DNA of 64,000 bases from Streptomyces sp. NBC_00376 (GCF_036077095.1 NZ_CP107960.1:2790001-2854000); one strand, 5' to 3'. Positions 15,644-25,202 are shown, numbered from the stretch's first letter. Translations and numbers: made by a program. The notes: generated by a model not told the origin, from the sequence alone.

Positions 15644-18600
15644 GTGCGGGGCTACGAACGCCAGGAGAGCCACCGAGCTGAAGACGACCATCTCTCGCGG
15701 TTCGAAGCCGAGATGGACCGGCTGAAGACCGACCGGGAGAAGGCCGTCCAGCACGCCGAGGACCTCGGTTACCAGGTCGAGGTCTTGCGCGCCAAGCTGC
15801 ACGAGGCTCGGCGCAATCTCGCGACCCGTCCCGCGTACGACAGCGCGGACATCGGCTATCAGGCCGAGCAGTTGCTCCGTAACGCCCAGATCCAGGCGGA
15901 ACAGCTGCGCACCGACGCCGAGCGGGAGCTCCGCGACGCCCGCGCGCAGACGCAGCGGATCCTCCAGGAGCACGCCGAGCACCAGGCCCGGCTCCAGGCC
16001 GAGCTGCACAACGAGGCGGTGCAGCGGCGCCAGCGGCTCGACCAGGAGCTGGCGGAGCGCCGCCAGACCGTCGAGTCCCACGTCAACGAGAACGTCGCCT
16101 GGGCCGAGCAGCTCCGGGCCAGGACGGAGTCCCAGGCCCGCCGGCTGCTGGAGGAGTCCCGGGCCGAGGCCGAGCAGTCCCTGTCGGCCGCGCGCGCCGA
16201 GGCGAGCCGGCTGGCGGAGGAGACCCGGCAGCGGCTCGGTTCCGAGGCGGAGACGGCCCGGAGCGAGGCCGAGGCGATCCTGCTGCGCGCCCGCAAGGAC
16301 GCCGAACGGCTGCTGGACGCCGCCTCCAGCCAGGCGCAGGAGGCCACCAGCCACGCCGAGCAGCTGCGTACGTCGACGACGGCCGAGACCGAGCAGACCC
16401 GGCAGCGTACCGCCGAGCTGAACCGGACCGCCGAGCAGCGCATGCAGGAGGCCGAGACCCGGTTGCGCGAGGCCCGGCTGGAGGCCGAGAAGGTCACCGC
16501 CGAGGCGAAGGAGGCCGCCGTCAAGCGGCTGGCCGCCGCCGAGTCGCAGAACGAGCAGCGCACCCGTACGGCCAAGTCGGAGATCGCCCGGCTGGTCGGC
16601 GAGGCCACCAAGGACGCCGAGACGCTCAAGGCGGAGGCCGAGCAGGCGCTCGCCGACGCCCGCGCCGAAGCGGACCGGCTGAAGTCCGAGGCGTCCGAGA
16701 AGGCCCGCACGGCCGCCGCCGAGGACACCGCGGCGCAGCTCGCCAAGGCCGCCAGGAGCGCCGAGGAGGTGCTGACCAAGGCGTCCGAGGACGCGAAGTC
16801 CACCACCAGGGCGGCGAGCGAGGAGGCCGACCGGATCCGCCGCGAGGCGGAGGCCGAGGCGGACCGGCTGCGCGGCGAGGCCGCCGAGCAGGCCGACCAG
16901 CTCAAGGGCGCGGCCAAGGACGACACCAAGGAGTACCGGGCCAAGACGGTCGAGCTCCAGGAGGAGGCGCGCCGGCTGCGCGGCGAGGCCGAACAGCTGC
17001 GCTCCGAGGCGGTCGCCGAGGGCGAGCGGATCCGCGGCGAGGCCCGCCGCGAGGCGGTCCAGCAGATCGAGGAGGGCGCGAAGACCGCCGAGGAGCTGCT
17101 GGCCAAGGCGAAGGCGGACGCGGAGGAGCTGCGGTCCACCGCCGGCACCGAGAGCGAGCGGGTCCGCGGCGAGGCGGCCGAGCGGGCCGGCGCACTGCGC
17201 AAGCAGGCCGAGGAGGCCCTGGAGCGGGCCCGCGCCGAGGCCGAGCAGCTGCGTACCGAGTCCGAGGAGCAGGCCGCTTCGACCACCACCGCGGCCGAGC
17301 AGGCGGCGGCGGAGCTGCGCGAGGAGACCGAGCGCGCGGTCGCGGCCCGGCAGGCGGAGGCGGCCGAGGAGCTGACCCGGCTGCACACCGAGGCCGAGAC
17401 CCGGGTCGCCGGCGCCGAGCAGGCGCTGGGCGACGCGCGCGCCGAGGCGGAGCGCATCCGGCGCGAGACGAACGAGGAGTCCGAGCGGCTGCGCACGGAG
17501 GCCGCCGAGCGGATCCGGACGCTGCGGGAGCAGGCGGAGACCGAGGCGGAGCGGCTGCGCGACGAGGCCGTGGCGGACGCGTCGCAGTCGCGTGCGGAGG
17601 GCGAGGCCGTCGCCGTACGGCTGCGTTCCGAGGCGGCCGCCGAGGCGGAGCGGCTCAAGTCCGAGGCGCAGGAGAGCGCCGACCGGGTTCGGTCCGAGGC
17701 CGCCGCTGCCGCGGAGCGGGTGGGCACGGAGGCCGCCGAGGCGCTGGCCGCCGCCCAGGAGGAGGCCAACCGGCGCCGCCGGGAGGCCGAGGAGACCCTC
17801 GACGCGGCGCGCACCGAGGCGAACCAGGAGCGCGAGCGGGCCCGCGAGCAGAGCGAGGAGCTGCTCGCCTCCGCCCGCAAGCGGGTCGAGCAGGCGCAGG
17901 CCGAGGCGCAGCGCCTGGTCGAGGAGGCGGACAGCCGGGCGACCGAGCTGGTCTCCGCGGCCGAGCAGACCGCCCAGCAGGTGCGGGATTCGGTCAGCGG
18001 GCTGCAGGAGCAGGCCGAGGCGGAGATCGCCGGGCTGCGCTCGACCGCCGAGCACGTGGCGGAGCGGACGAAGTCCGAGGCGCAGGAGGAGGCGGACCGG
18101 GTCCGTACCGACGCGCACGCGGAGCGGGAGCGGGCCGGCGAGGACGCGTCCCGGATCCGCCGGGAGGCTCAGGAGGAGTCCGAGGCCGCGAAGGCGATGG
18201 CCGAGCGGACCGTCGCGGACGCGATCACCGAGTCGGAGCGGCTGCGGGCGGACACCGCCGAGTACAGCCAGCGGATGCGCACCGAGGCCTCCGACGCGCT
18301 GGCCTCGGCCGAGCAGGACGCCTCGCGCAGCCGCGCCGAGGCCCGCGAGGACGCCAACCGGATGCGTTCCGACGCGGCGGCCCAGGCCGACCGGCTGGTG
18401 GGCGAGGCCACGAGCGAGGCCGAGCGGATCGGCACGGAGTCGACACAGCGGGCCACCACGCTCGTGGAAGAGGCGACGCAGCAGGCCACCGGCCTCGTGG
18501 AAGAGGCGACCCAACGGGCCACCACGCTGGTCGACGAGGCGAAGCAGCAGGCGGCCCGGCTGTCGGACGAGGCCGCGGACGAGGCGGAGCGGCTGCGCGC

Positions 18601-19537
18601 GGAGGCGGCGGCCACCGTCGGCTCGGCGCAGGAGCACGCGGCCCGCACCCGCGAGGAGGCGGAGCGGCTGCACGCGGAGGCGGAGTCGGCGGCCGAGCAG
18701 ATGCGCGCGGAGGCCCGCCAGGAGGCGGACCGGCTGCTCGACGAGGCCCGGGAGGCCGCGGCGAAGCGCCGGGCCGATGCCGCGGAGCAGGCCGATCAGC
18801 TCATCAACAAGGCCCAGGAGGAGGCGCTGCGCGCCGCCACCGAGGCGGAGAAGCAGGCCGACACGATGGTCGGCGCGGCCCGCAAGGAAGCCGTGCGGAT
18901 CACCTCGGAGGCGACGGTCGAGGGCAACTCCCTGGTGGAGCGGGCCCGTACGGACGCGGACGAGCTGCTGGTCGGCGCGCGCCGGGACTCCACCGCGATC
19001 CGGGAGCGGGCCGAGGAGCTGCGGGCCCGGATCGAGGGCGAGATCGAGGAGCTGCACGACCGCGCCCGGCGGGAGACGTCCGAGCAGATGAAGACGGCGG
19101 GCGAGCGCGTCGACAACCTGATGAAGGCGGCGACGGAGCAGCGCGACGAGGCGGCGGCCAAGGCCAAGGAGCTGCTGGCGGACGCCAATTCGGAGGCGAG
19201 CAAGGTCCGGATCGCCGCGGTGAAGCGGGCCGAGTCGCTGCTGAAGGAGGCCGAGCAGAAGAAGGCCACGCTGGTCCGCGAGGCCGAGAAGCTGCGGGCC
19301 GACGCCGAGGCCGAGGCGAAGCGTACGGTGGACGAGGGCAAGCGTGAGCTGGATCTGCTGGTGCGCCGGCGCGAGGACATCAACACCGAGATCTCCCGAG
19401 TCCAGGACGTGCTGGAGGCGTTGGAGTCCTTCGAGACGCCGACGGGCGGCGGCAAGGGCGCGGGCGGTTCCACCGGCGGCGTCAAGGCCGGTGCCTCGGC
19501 GGGCACTCGATCGAGTGGCAAGTCGTCCGAGGGGTAG
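15644..19537 (+). CDS. scy: Scy, large coiled-coil polarisome scaffold
   Basis: This 1297-residue protein is almost entirely Ala/Glu/Arg-rich coiled coil. Only the first 20 or so residues and the Gly/Ser/Lys-rich C-terminal tail look non-helical. The N-terminus (RGYERQE, then EDDHLSRFEAEMDRLK) matches Streptomyces Scy, which assembles at hyphal tips with DivIVA and FilP and organises polar growth and branching. The family is known for an unusual 51-residue coiled-coil repeat. A local run of three 11-residue units is encoded at 18452-18550. I chose GTG 15644, 35 bases or so into an otherwise unconserved open frame. filP follows directly. Confidence 0.93.
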   Translation: MRGYERQESHRAEDDHLSRFEAEMDRLKTDREKAVQHAEDLGYQVEVLRAKLHEARRNLATRPAYDSADIGYQAEQLLRNAQIQAEQLRTDAERELRDARAQTQRILQEHAEHQARLQAELHNEAVQRRQRLDQELAERRQTVESHVNENVAWAEQLRARTESQARRLLEESRAEAEQSLSAARAEASRLAEETRQRLGSEAETARSEAEAILLRARKDAERLLDAASSQAQEATSHAEQLRTSTTAETEQTRQRTAELNRTAEQRMQEAETRLREARLEAEKVTAEAKEAAVKRLAAAESQNEQRTRTAKSEIARLVGEATKDAETLKAEAEQALADARAEADRLKSEASEKARTAAAEDTAAQLAKAARSAEEVLTKASEDAKSTTRAASEEADRIRREAEAEADRLRGEAAEQADQLKGAAKDDTKEYRAKTVELQEEARRLRGEAEQLRSEAVAEGERIRGEARREAVQQIEEGAKTAEELLAKAKADAEELRSTAGTESERVRGEAAERAGALRKQAEEALERARAEAEQLRTESEEQAASTTTAAEQAAAELREETERAVAARQAEAAEELTRLHTEAETRVAGAEQALGDARAEAERIRRETNEESERLRTEAAERIRTLREQAETEAERLRDEAVADASQSRAEGEAVAVRLRSEAAAEAERLKSEAQESADRVRSEAAAAAERVGTEAAEALAAAQEEANRRRREAEETLDAARTEANQERERAREQSEELLASARKRVEQAQAEAQRLVEEADSRATELVSAAEQTAQQVRDSVSGLQEQAEAEIAGLRSTAEHVAERTKSEAQEEADRVRTDAHAERERAGEDASRIRREAQEESEAAKAMAERTVADAITESERLRADTAEYSQRMRTEASDALASAEQDASRSRAEAREDANRMRSDAAAQADRLVGEATSEAERIGTESTQRATTLVEEATQQATGLVEEATQRATTLVDEAKQQAARLSDEAADEAERLRAEAAATVGSAQEHAARTREEAERLHAEAESAAEQMRAEARQEADRLLDEAREAAAKRRADAAEQADQLINKAQEEALRAATEAEKQADTMVGAARKEAVRITSEATVEGNSLVERARTDADELLVGARRDSTAIRERAEELRARIEGEIEELHDRARRETSEQMKTAGERVDNLMKAATEQRDEAAAKAKELLADANSEASKVRIAAVKRAESLLKEAEQKKATLVREAEKLRADAEAEAKRTVDEGKRELDLLVRRREDINTEISRVQDVLEALESFETPTGGGKGAGGSTGGVKAGASAGTRSSGKSSEG
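18452..18550 (+). repeat. Three tandem 33-bp units inside scy
   Basis: Units at 18452-18484, 18485-18517 and 18518-18550 encode ATTLVEEATQQ, ATGLVEEATQR and ATTLVDEAKQQ. These are 11-residue (hendecad) coiled-coil units. A fourth, degenerate unit follows. This is the most regular stretch in the gene and a plausible site of recent slippage or duplication. Confidence 0.75.
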
Positions 19538-19653
19538 TCGCCTTGCCTTTTCCCATGCTCCGTCAAGAACGTTCAACCCTCCGAGTGGCAAGGGCTACGG
19601 GGCCCAGCCACCCAAAAGAGGTGTCATTCTCCAGATCAAAAGCACATCCGCTC

Positions 19654-19681
19654 GGTGACACGCCGTTCCGGCCCCTAGGAT
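19654..19681 (+). promoter_or_regulatory. Candidate filP promoter
   Basis: GGTGAC (19654-19659) and TAGGAT (19676-19681) are separated by 16 bp in the 184-bp gap between scy and filP. The gap is less GC-rich than the flanking genes. Confidence 0.35.
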
Positions 19682-19721
19682 TCCCCCTAACACCTCACCG
19701 GTCTCATTCGACAGGAACCTC

Positions 19722-20660
19722 ATGAGCGACCCTTCCTCCCCCTTCGGCTTCGAGCTCGTGCGACGTGGATACGACCGCGGTCAGGTGGATGACCGCATTA
19801 CCAAGCTCGTCGCCGACCGTGATAGTGCCCTGACCCGCATCACCTCTCTGGAGAAGCGCATCGAGGAGCTCCACCTCGAAACGCAGAACGCCCAGGCCCA
19901 GGTGAACGACGCGGAGCCGTCGTACGCCGGACTCGGCGCCCGCGTCGAGAAGATCCTCCGCCTGGCCGAGGAGGAGGCGAAGGACCTGCGCGAGGAGGCC
20001 CGTCGCGCCGCCGAGCAGCACCGTGAGCTCGCCGAGTCGGCCGCCCAGCAGGTGCGCAACGACGCCGAGACGTTCGCCGCCGAGCGCAAGGCGAAGGCCG
20101 AGGACGAGGGCGTCCGTATCGTCGAGAAGGCCAAGGGCGAGGCCGGCTCGCTGCGTACGGAGGCCCAGAAGGACGCCGCGCAGAAGCGCGAGGAGGCGGA
20201 TGCCCTCTTCGAGGAGACCCGCGCCAAGGCCGCCCAGGCCGCCGCGGACTTCGAGACCAACCTGGCCAAGCGCCGCGACCAGTCGGAGCGCGACCTCGCG
20301 TCCCGTCAGGCCAAGGCCGAGAAGCGCCTCGCCGAGATCGAGCACCGCGCCGAGCAGCTCCGCCTGGAGGCCGAGAAGCTCCGTACGGACGCCGAGCGCC
20401 GGGCCCGTCAGACGGTGGAGACCGCGCAGCGCCAGTCCGAGGACATCGTGGCCGACGCGAACGCCAAGGCCGACCGGATCCGCAGCGAATCGGAGCGCGA
20501 GCTGGCGGCGCTCACCAACCGCCGCGACTCGATCAACGCCCAGCTGACCAACGTCCGCGAGATGCTGGCCACGCTGACCGGTGCCGCGGTCGCCGCGGCC
20601 GGCGCCCCCGCCGACGACGAGCCGGTCACCCGTGGTGTCCCGGCTCAGCAGGGTCGCTGA
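19722..20660 (+). CDS. filP: FilP, filament-forming coiled-coil protein
   Basis: This 312-residue protein closely fits FilP of Streptomyces. It has a short N-terminal head (MSDPSSPFGFELVRRGYDRG), a discontinuity near residues 60-75 (DAEPSYAGLGARVEKILRLA), a long Ala/Glu/Arg coiled coil to about residue 285, and a short Pro/Gly tail. FilP forms intermediate-filament-like bundles near hyphal tips, confers rigidity, and interacts with DivIVA and Scy. The position directly after scy is as in S. coelicolor. It is likely to have its own promoter. Confidence 0.95.
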   Translation: MSDPSSPFGFELVRRGYDRGQVDDRITKLVADRDSALTRITSLEKRIEELHLETQNAQAQVNDAEPSYAGLGARVEKILRLAEEEAKDLREEARRAAEQHRELAESAAQQVRNDAETFAAERKAKAEDEGVRIVEKAKGEAGSLRTEAQKDAAQKREEADALFEETRAKAAQAAADFETNLAKRRDQSERDLASRQAKAEKRLAEIEHRAEQLRLEAEKLRTDAERRARQTVETAQRQSEDIVADANAKADRIRSESERELAALTNRRDSINAQLTNVREMLATLTGAAVAAAGAPADDEPVTRGVPAQQGR

Positions 20661-20745
20661 CCCCCGGGTACTGCAGCTGTACCCCTGGAGTGACACTGAC
20701 GCGCCCGGTTCCGCCCTTGTGGTGGCGCCGGGCGCGCGGCCGTTC

Positions 20746-20757
20746 TAGCGTGAACGC
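20746..20757 (+). promoter_or_regulatory. -10 box for a probable leaderless ABC ATPase transcript
   Basis: TAGCGT at 20746-20751 is followed by six bases and the ATG at 20758, with no Shine-Dalgarno sequence. Just upstream, arms at 20701-20708 and 20728-20735 (GCGCCCGG and CCGGGCGC) form a dyad that could be an operator or the end of the filP transcript. Confidence 0.45.
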
Positions 20758-21759
20758 ATGATCGAGCTCGATGGCCTCACCAAGCGCTTTGGCAACAAGG
20801 TTGCCGTCGACCGGCTGTCCTGCCGGGTCAGGCCCGGAATGGTGACGGGTTTTCTGGGGCCCAACGGGGCGGGCAAGTCCACGACGATGCGGATGATGCT
20901 CGATCTCGACAACCCGACCAGCGGTTCGGTGCGCATCGACGGCAAGCACTACCGCGACCTGGAAGAACCCCTGAAGTACATCGGGGCGCTGCTGGACGCC
21001 AAGTCGATGCACGGCGGACGCAGCGCCTACAACAATCTGCTCTGTCTTGCGCAGAGCAACCGCATCCCGGAGAGCCGGGTCGCGGAGGTGCTGGACACCG
21101 TGGGTCTGACCGCGGTGGCGAAGAAGAAGTCGAAGGGGTTCTCGCTCGGCATGGGCCAGCGGCTCGGCATCGCGGCGGCGCTGCTCGGCGACCCGCAGGT
21201 GCTGCTCTTCGACGAACCGGTCAACGGCCTGGACCCCGAGGGCATCCACTGGATCCGCAATCTGATGAAGGCGCTCGCCGCGGAAGGCCGGACGATCTTC
21301 GTCTCCTCGCACCTGATGAGCGAAATGGCCCTCACCGCGGACCACTTGATCGTGATCGGCCAGGGCAGGCTGCTCGCCGACACCTCGATGGCCGACTTCA
21401 TCCATCAGAACTCCCGCAGTTACGTACGGCTGCGCTCGCCGCAGCAGGAGCGGCTGCGCGACGTACTGCACGAGGCGGGGCTGATTGTGGTCGAGACCGG
21501 CAGCGGCACGCTGGAGATCGACGGTGCCACGACCGAGGCGCTGGGCGAGCTCGCCGCGCAGCACCAGATCGTGCTGCACGAGCTGAGTGCCCAGCGGGCC
21601 TCCCTGGAGGAGGCGTTCATGCAGATGACCGCGGACTCCGTGGAGTACCACGCGCACTCGGACCATGCCGCGGCGCCACCGCCGACGGGCCCGCAGTGGG
21701 GCGAACAGTGGAACCAGCAGACCGGTGGCCCCGCCGCCGGCAGCGGCAAGGAGGTGTGA
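20758..21759 (+). CDS. ABC-2 type exporter ATPase, pair 1
   Basis: This 333-residue ATPase of the BcrA/CcmA-like class has Walker A GPNGAGKS, signature region FSLGMGQRLG, Walker B VLLFDEPVNGLD, and the switch His in FVSSHLMSEM. The C-terminal part after about residue 225 is a variable accessory domain ending in a Pro/Gly/Gln-rich tail. It pairs with the permease that starts five bases downstream. The substrate is unknown; relatives export peptides or antibiotics. A 115-nt stretch spanning the signature and Walker B motifs is identical to the ATPase gene at 22741. Confidence 0.93.
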   Translation: MIELDGLTKRFGNKVAVDRLSCRVRPGMVTGFLGPNGAGKSTTMRMMLDLDNPTSGSVRIDGKHYRDLEEPLKYIGALLDAKSMHGGRSAYNNLLCLAQSNRIPESRVAEVLDTVGLTAVAKKKSKGFSLGMGQRLGIAAALLGDPQVLLFDEPVNGLDPEGIHWIRNLMKALAAEGRTIFVSSHLMSEMALTADHLIVIGQGRLLADTSMADFIHQNSRSYVRLRSPQQERLRDVLHEAGLIVVETGSGTLEIDGATTEALGELAAQHQIVLHELSAQRASLEEAFMQMTADSVEYHAHSDHAAAPPPTGPQWGEQWNQQTGGPAAGSGKEV

Positions 21760-21764
21760 CGACG

Positions 21765-22544
21765 ATGGCATCGGTACCCGCGGTCCTGACCTCCGAATGG
21801 ACCAAGATCCGTACGGTCTCCTCGACCGTCTGGACGCTGATCTCCGCGTTCGTCGTCACCGTCGCGATGAGCGCGGCGCTCTGCGCCCTGATGAACTCCC
21901 AGTTCGACGAGCTCCCGGTGGCGGAGAGAGTCACCTTCGACCCGACCCTGATCAGCTTCTCCGGCATGGTCCTCGGTCAGCTGGCCATGGTCGTCTTCGG
22001 GGTGCTGGTGGTCGGTACGGAGTACAGCTCCGGCATGATCCGCACCTCGCTGGCGGCGGTGCCCCAGCGCGGTTCGTTCCTGTTCAGCAAGATCGCGGTG
22101 GCCGGGGCGCTGGCCCTGGTGGTCGGCATCGCGACCAGCTTCGTCTCGTTCTTCCTCGGGCAGGCCCTGCTCGGCGACCACCACACGGACATCGGCGCGG
22201 AAAACGTGCTGCGCGCGGTCGTCGGCGGCGGCATCTACATGGGGCTGATCGGGATCTTCTCGATGGGCGTCGCGACGATGCTGCGCAGCTCCATGCTGTC
22301 GCTCGGCATCCTGATGCCGTTCTTCTTCCTGATCTCCCAGATCCTGTCGGCGGTGCCGGGGGCGAAGAAGGTCGCCCGCTACTTCCCCGACCAGGCCGGC
22401 TCCAAGATCATGCAGGTGGTCCCCGACGCGATGAACAGCAACCCGGCCCCGTACGGGCCGTGGGGCGGGCTCGGGATTCTGGTCGCCTGGGTGGCTGCCG
22501 CGCTGATCGGCGGCTATGTCGTACTGAAGAGGCGGGACGCGTAA
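21765..22544 (+). CDS. ABC-2 type permease, pair 1
   Basis: This permease of about 259 residues has six hydrophobic segments. It starts with the typical SEWTKIRTVSSTVWTL entry helix and contains the ABC-2 motif GTEYSSGMIRTSLAAVPQRG, ending in YVVLKRRDA. AAGGAGG at 21748-21754 gives a 10-nt spacing to ATG 21765, so I prefer it over the GTG at 21756, which overlaps the ATPase stop. It forms the membrane half of the exporter with the upstream ATPase. Confidence 0.9.
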   Translation: MASVPAVLTSEWTKIRTVSSTVWTLISAFVVTVAMSAALCALMNSQFDELPVAERVTFDPTLISFSGMVLGQLAMVVFGVLVVGTEYSSGMIRTSLAAVPQRGSFLFSKIAVAGALALVVGIATSFVSFFLGQALLGDHHTDIGAENVLRAVVGGGIYMGLIGIFSMGVATMLRSSMLSLGILMPFFFLISQILSAVPGAKKVARYFPDQAGSKIMQVVPDAMNSNPAPYGPWGGLGILVAWVAAALIGGYVVLKRRDA

Positions 22545-22740
22545 CGGCCGCCTCGACGGCGTCGGCGGCCGGTGCCCGCGGACTGCCCGGAAGCCTTCCG
22601 TCCGCTCCGACCGGACCGATGCTCAACCGCAACGGCTTGGCCGGAACCGTCAATGCCTGGATATCCTCCTAACTCTTACGGGGGCGTGCGGCCGGACGGC
22701 CTGGGCCCCGACGACAGATGTGAGTCGATGGGGCTGGAGC

Positions 22741-23859
22741 ATGATCGAGGCAGTCGGCCTGACCAAGCGCTACGGCGCGAAGACGGCCGTGCACAACCTT
22801 TCCTTCCAGGTGCGGCCGGGCGCCGTCACCGGATTCCTCGGTCCCAACGGGTCGGGCAAGTCCACCACCATGCGCATGATCCTGGGCCTGGATCAGCCGA
22901 CCTCCGGCCATGTGACGATCGGCGGCCACCCCTTCCGCAGCCTGCCGAACGCGCCGCGCCAGGTGGGTGCGCTGCTGGACGCGAAGGCGGTGCACGGCGG
23001 GCGCAGCGCCCGTAACCACCTCCTCTCGCTCGCCCAGCTCGCCGGGATCCCGGCCGCCCGGGTCGACGAGGTGCTCGGCGTCGTCGGCCTCCAGGACGTC
23101 GCCCGGAAGCGGTCCAAGGGGTTCTCGCTCGGCATGGGCCAGCGGCTCGGCATCGCGGCGGCGCTGCTCGGCGACCCGCAGGTGCTGCTCTTCGACGAAC
23201 CGGTCAACGGCCTGGACCCCGAGGGCATCCTCTGGGTCCGCAATCTGATGAAGATGCTGGCGTCCGAGGGGCGTACGGTCTTCGTCTCCAGCCACCTGAT
23301 GAGCGAGATGGCGCTCACCGCCGACCATCTGATCGTGATCGGCCGGGGCCAGCTGCTCTCCGACATGAGCATCAAGGACTTCATCTCGGCCAACTCGGCC
23401 GACTTCGCCCGGGTGCGGGTCGCGGACGGCCTCGCGGAGCGGCGCGAGAAGCTGACGGCCTCGCTCACCGAGGCGGGCGGACAGGTCATGTCCGAGCCGG
23501 ACGGGGCGCTGCGCGTCACCGGGCTGCCGCTGCCGCGGATCAGCGATGCGGCGCACGAGGCGGACGTCCGGCTGTGGGAGCTCTCGCCGCACCAGGCCTC
23601 GCTGGAGGAGGCGTACATGCGGATGACCCAGGGCGCCGTGGACTACCGCTCGACGGCGGACCAGAAGGCGGGTCTGCAGCAGCCGGTCCCCGACGGGTAC
23701 GCGCAGCAGGGGTACGCGCCACAGCCACCGGAGATGCCGCAGCAGAACTGGTACGCCCCGCCGCCGCCCGGACAGAACCCGTACGCGGCGGCCCCGGCCG
23801 CCCCGGCACCGGCCACCCCGGACCTGACCAAGCGCGAGACCAGCGAGGACGCCCGATGA
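22741..23859 (+). CDS. ABC-2 type exporter ATPase, pair 2
   Basis: This 372-residue ATPase has Walker A GPNGSGKS, signature FSLGMGQRLG, Walker B VLLFDEPVNGLD and switch His in FVSSHLMSEM. The C-terminus carries a tail of about 60 residues rich in Pro, Gln, Tyr and Ala, longer than in the first pair and of unknown role. I chose ATG 22741; a GTG at 22720 would add seven residues. Its ATGA overlap with the permease shows coupling. It is paralogous to the ATPase at 20758, with one identical 115-nt tract. Confidence 0.92.
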   Translation: MIEAVGLTKRYGAKTAVHNLSFQVRPGAVTGFLGPNGSGKSTTMRMILGLDQPTSGHVTIGGHPFRSLPNAPRQVGALLDAKAVHGGRSARNHLLSLAQLAGIPAARVDEVLGVVGLQDVARKRSKGFSLGMGQRLGIAAALLGDPQVLLFDEPVNGLDPEGILWVRNLMKMLASEGRTVFVSSHLMSEMALTADHLIVIGRGQLLSDMSIKDFISANSADFARVRVADGLAERREKLTASLTEAGGQVMSEPDGALRVTGLPLPRISDAAHEADVRLWELSPHQASLEEAYMRMTQGAVDYRSTADQKAGLQQPVPDGYAQQGYAPQPPEMPQQNWYAPPPPGQNPYAAAPAAPAPATPDLTKRETSEDAR

Positions 23860-24728
23860 CAACGCCGCCGACCCCGCAGGCGCCGTACCAGCAGCAGGTC
23901 CCGGCCCCGCCGCACAGCCCGTCGGCCGCACCGGCCGGTATGTACACCTCACCGATCCCGGTGCGCCGGGCCACGCTCGGCGATGCGATCGCCTCCGAGT
24001 GGACCAAGATCCGCTCGGTGCGCTCCACGATGTGGACGCTCGGCGTCATGATCGTGCTGCTGGTCGGGATCGGGCTGCTCGCCGCGGTCGCGGTCAACGC
24101 CTCCGGGGCCGGTCTCGACTCGACGCCGGTGCTCAGCTTCGGCTTCTTCGGGGTGCTGCTGGGCTCGATCTGCGTCATCACGCTCGGCGTGATGACCATC
24201 GCGTCGGAGTACGGCACGGGCATGATCCGCACGACGCTCACCGCCTGCCCCAGCCGGGCCCGGGTGCTGAGCGCGAAGGCCATCGTCTTCTTCCTGCTCA
24301 CCTTCGTGATCACGACCGTGACGACCGCGCTGGTCGCGGTGTTGCAGACGGCGATCATCGACAGCGCACCGCCCTCCGGCGGCGACTGGCTGCGCGCGAC
24401 GGTCGGCGTCGGCCTCTACATCGCGACGCTGGGGCTGCTCTCGCTCGCGGTCGGCGCTCTCATCCGGCACTCCGCCGGTGCGATCACGATCATGATCGGC
24501 GTGGTGCTGCTGCCGCTCGTGATGGCCATGTTCATGTTCGCGGAGTCCCTCTCCGGCCTGCGGATGAAGCTCTTCGAGTACTCGATCCCCAACCAGCTCA
24601 GCGCGTTCTACTCCACCTCGGTCGCCGAATCGGGGCCGTCCGGCTGGGACCCGCTGTGGATCATGCTCGGGGTCACGGCCGTGGCGCTGCTCGGGGCGTT
24701 CGCCGCTCTGGACCGCCGGGACGTGTAG
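23856..24728 (+). CDS. ABC-2 type permease, pair 2
   Basis: This 290-residue permease has a Pro/Gln-rich cytoplasmic N-terminus (about 40 residues), then the ASEWTKIRSVRSTMWTL entry helix and six TM segments. It includes the SEYGTGMIRTTLTACPSRAR motif and ends in LDRRDV. The ATG overlaps the ATPase stop by four bases. Together with the upstream gene it forms a second exporter related to pair 1. The two pairs may act as one heteromeric system or as two exporters; the sequence does not decide. Confidence 0.9.
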   Translation: MTTPPTPQAPYQQQVPAPPHSPSAAPAGMYTSPIPVRRATLGDAIASEWTKIRSVRSTMWTLGVMIVLLVGIGLLAAVAVNASGAGLDSTPVLSFGFFGVLLGSICVITLGVMTIASEYGTGMIRTTLTACPSRARVLSAKAIVFFLLTFVITTVTTALVAVLQTAIIDSAPPSGGDWLRATVGVGLYIATLGLLSLAVGALIRHSAGAITIMIGVVLLPLVMAMFMFAESLSGLRMKLFEYSIPNQLSAFYSTSVAESGPSGWDPLWIMLGVTAVALLGAFAALDRRDV

Positions 24729-24745
24729 GGCCCGCCCCGAAGGGC

Positions 24746-25075
24746 TCAGTAGCGAGGCGCGTTCCTGGACCGCTGCACCTGTGTGGTGCGGCGGTCCTTC
24801 GCGTTCCAGCACGCCTTGTGCCAGTGCCTGCGGTCGTCGATCCCGCCGTACTCGGACCAGGCCACCAGGTGCGGGACGCCGGACGGGATCTCCTGGTCGC
24901 AGCCGGGGCAGCGGTACCGTTTGCCCGCCGCGCTCGCGCCGCTGACCGGGCGGACCGACCACTGCTCGCCCTGCCACTCCTCGGCACGTCCGCCGCCGCC
25001 GTACCGGCCCAGCGGCTCCGCTGTGCTGTCGTGGGGACTCTCGCCGCCTCGGGGGCGGTTGCGGCGCGGGGACAC
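24746..25075 (-). CDS. Small zinc-ribbon-like protein, conserved in Streptomyces
   Basis: This protein of about 109 residues has a basic, Gly-rich N-terminal half. The C-terminal half contains YRCPGCDQEIPSG, HWHKACW and several His residues, a Cys2 plus His/Cys arrangement likely to bind one zinc. The GTG at 25075 is preceded by GAGG with 6-nt spacing. It ends 18 bp from the permease stop (convergent). Nucleic-acid binding is plausible from the basic ends, but I cannot assign a function. Confidence 0.7.
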   Translation of the reverse strand: MSPRRNRPRGGESPHDSTAEPLGRYGGGGRAEEWQGEQWSVRPVSGASAAGKRYRCPGCDQEIPSGVPHLVAWSEYGGIDDRRHWHKACWNAKDRRTTQVQRSRNAPRY

Positions 25076-25202
25076 GTGACACCTCACGGGGCAGGCTGGG
25101 CAGTTCCCGTCCAGCGTAGGGCCATTCGGCCGAACCGGTCGTCCAGAGCCTCCTGGGGCGGTGTCACGGGAGCTCCAGGGAGGGGTGAGTTACCGGAAAA
25201 TC

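Noticed and set aside
15221..19591. A 1456-codon open frame on the minus strand opposite scy
   Set aside because: It is an antisense shadow: Ala/Glu/Arg codons of the coiled-coil gene read backwards as Leu/Gly/Arg. The plus frame matches Scy and has a proper start and coiled-coil periodicity.
22545..22740. Possible extra small gene between the two ABC pairs
   Set aside because: No frame has a credible start, ribosome site and codon pattern. It more likely holds the promoter of pair 2.
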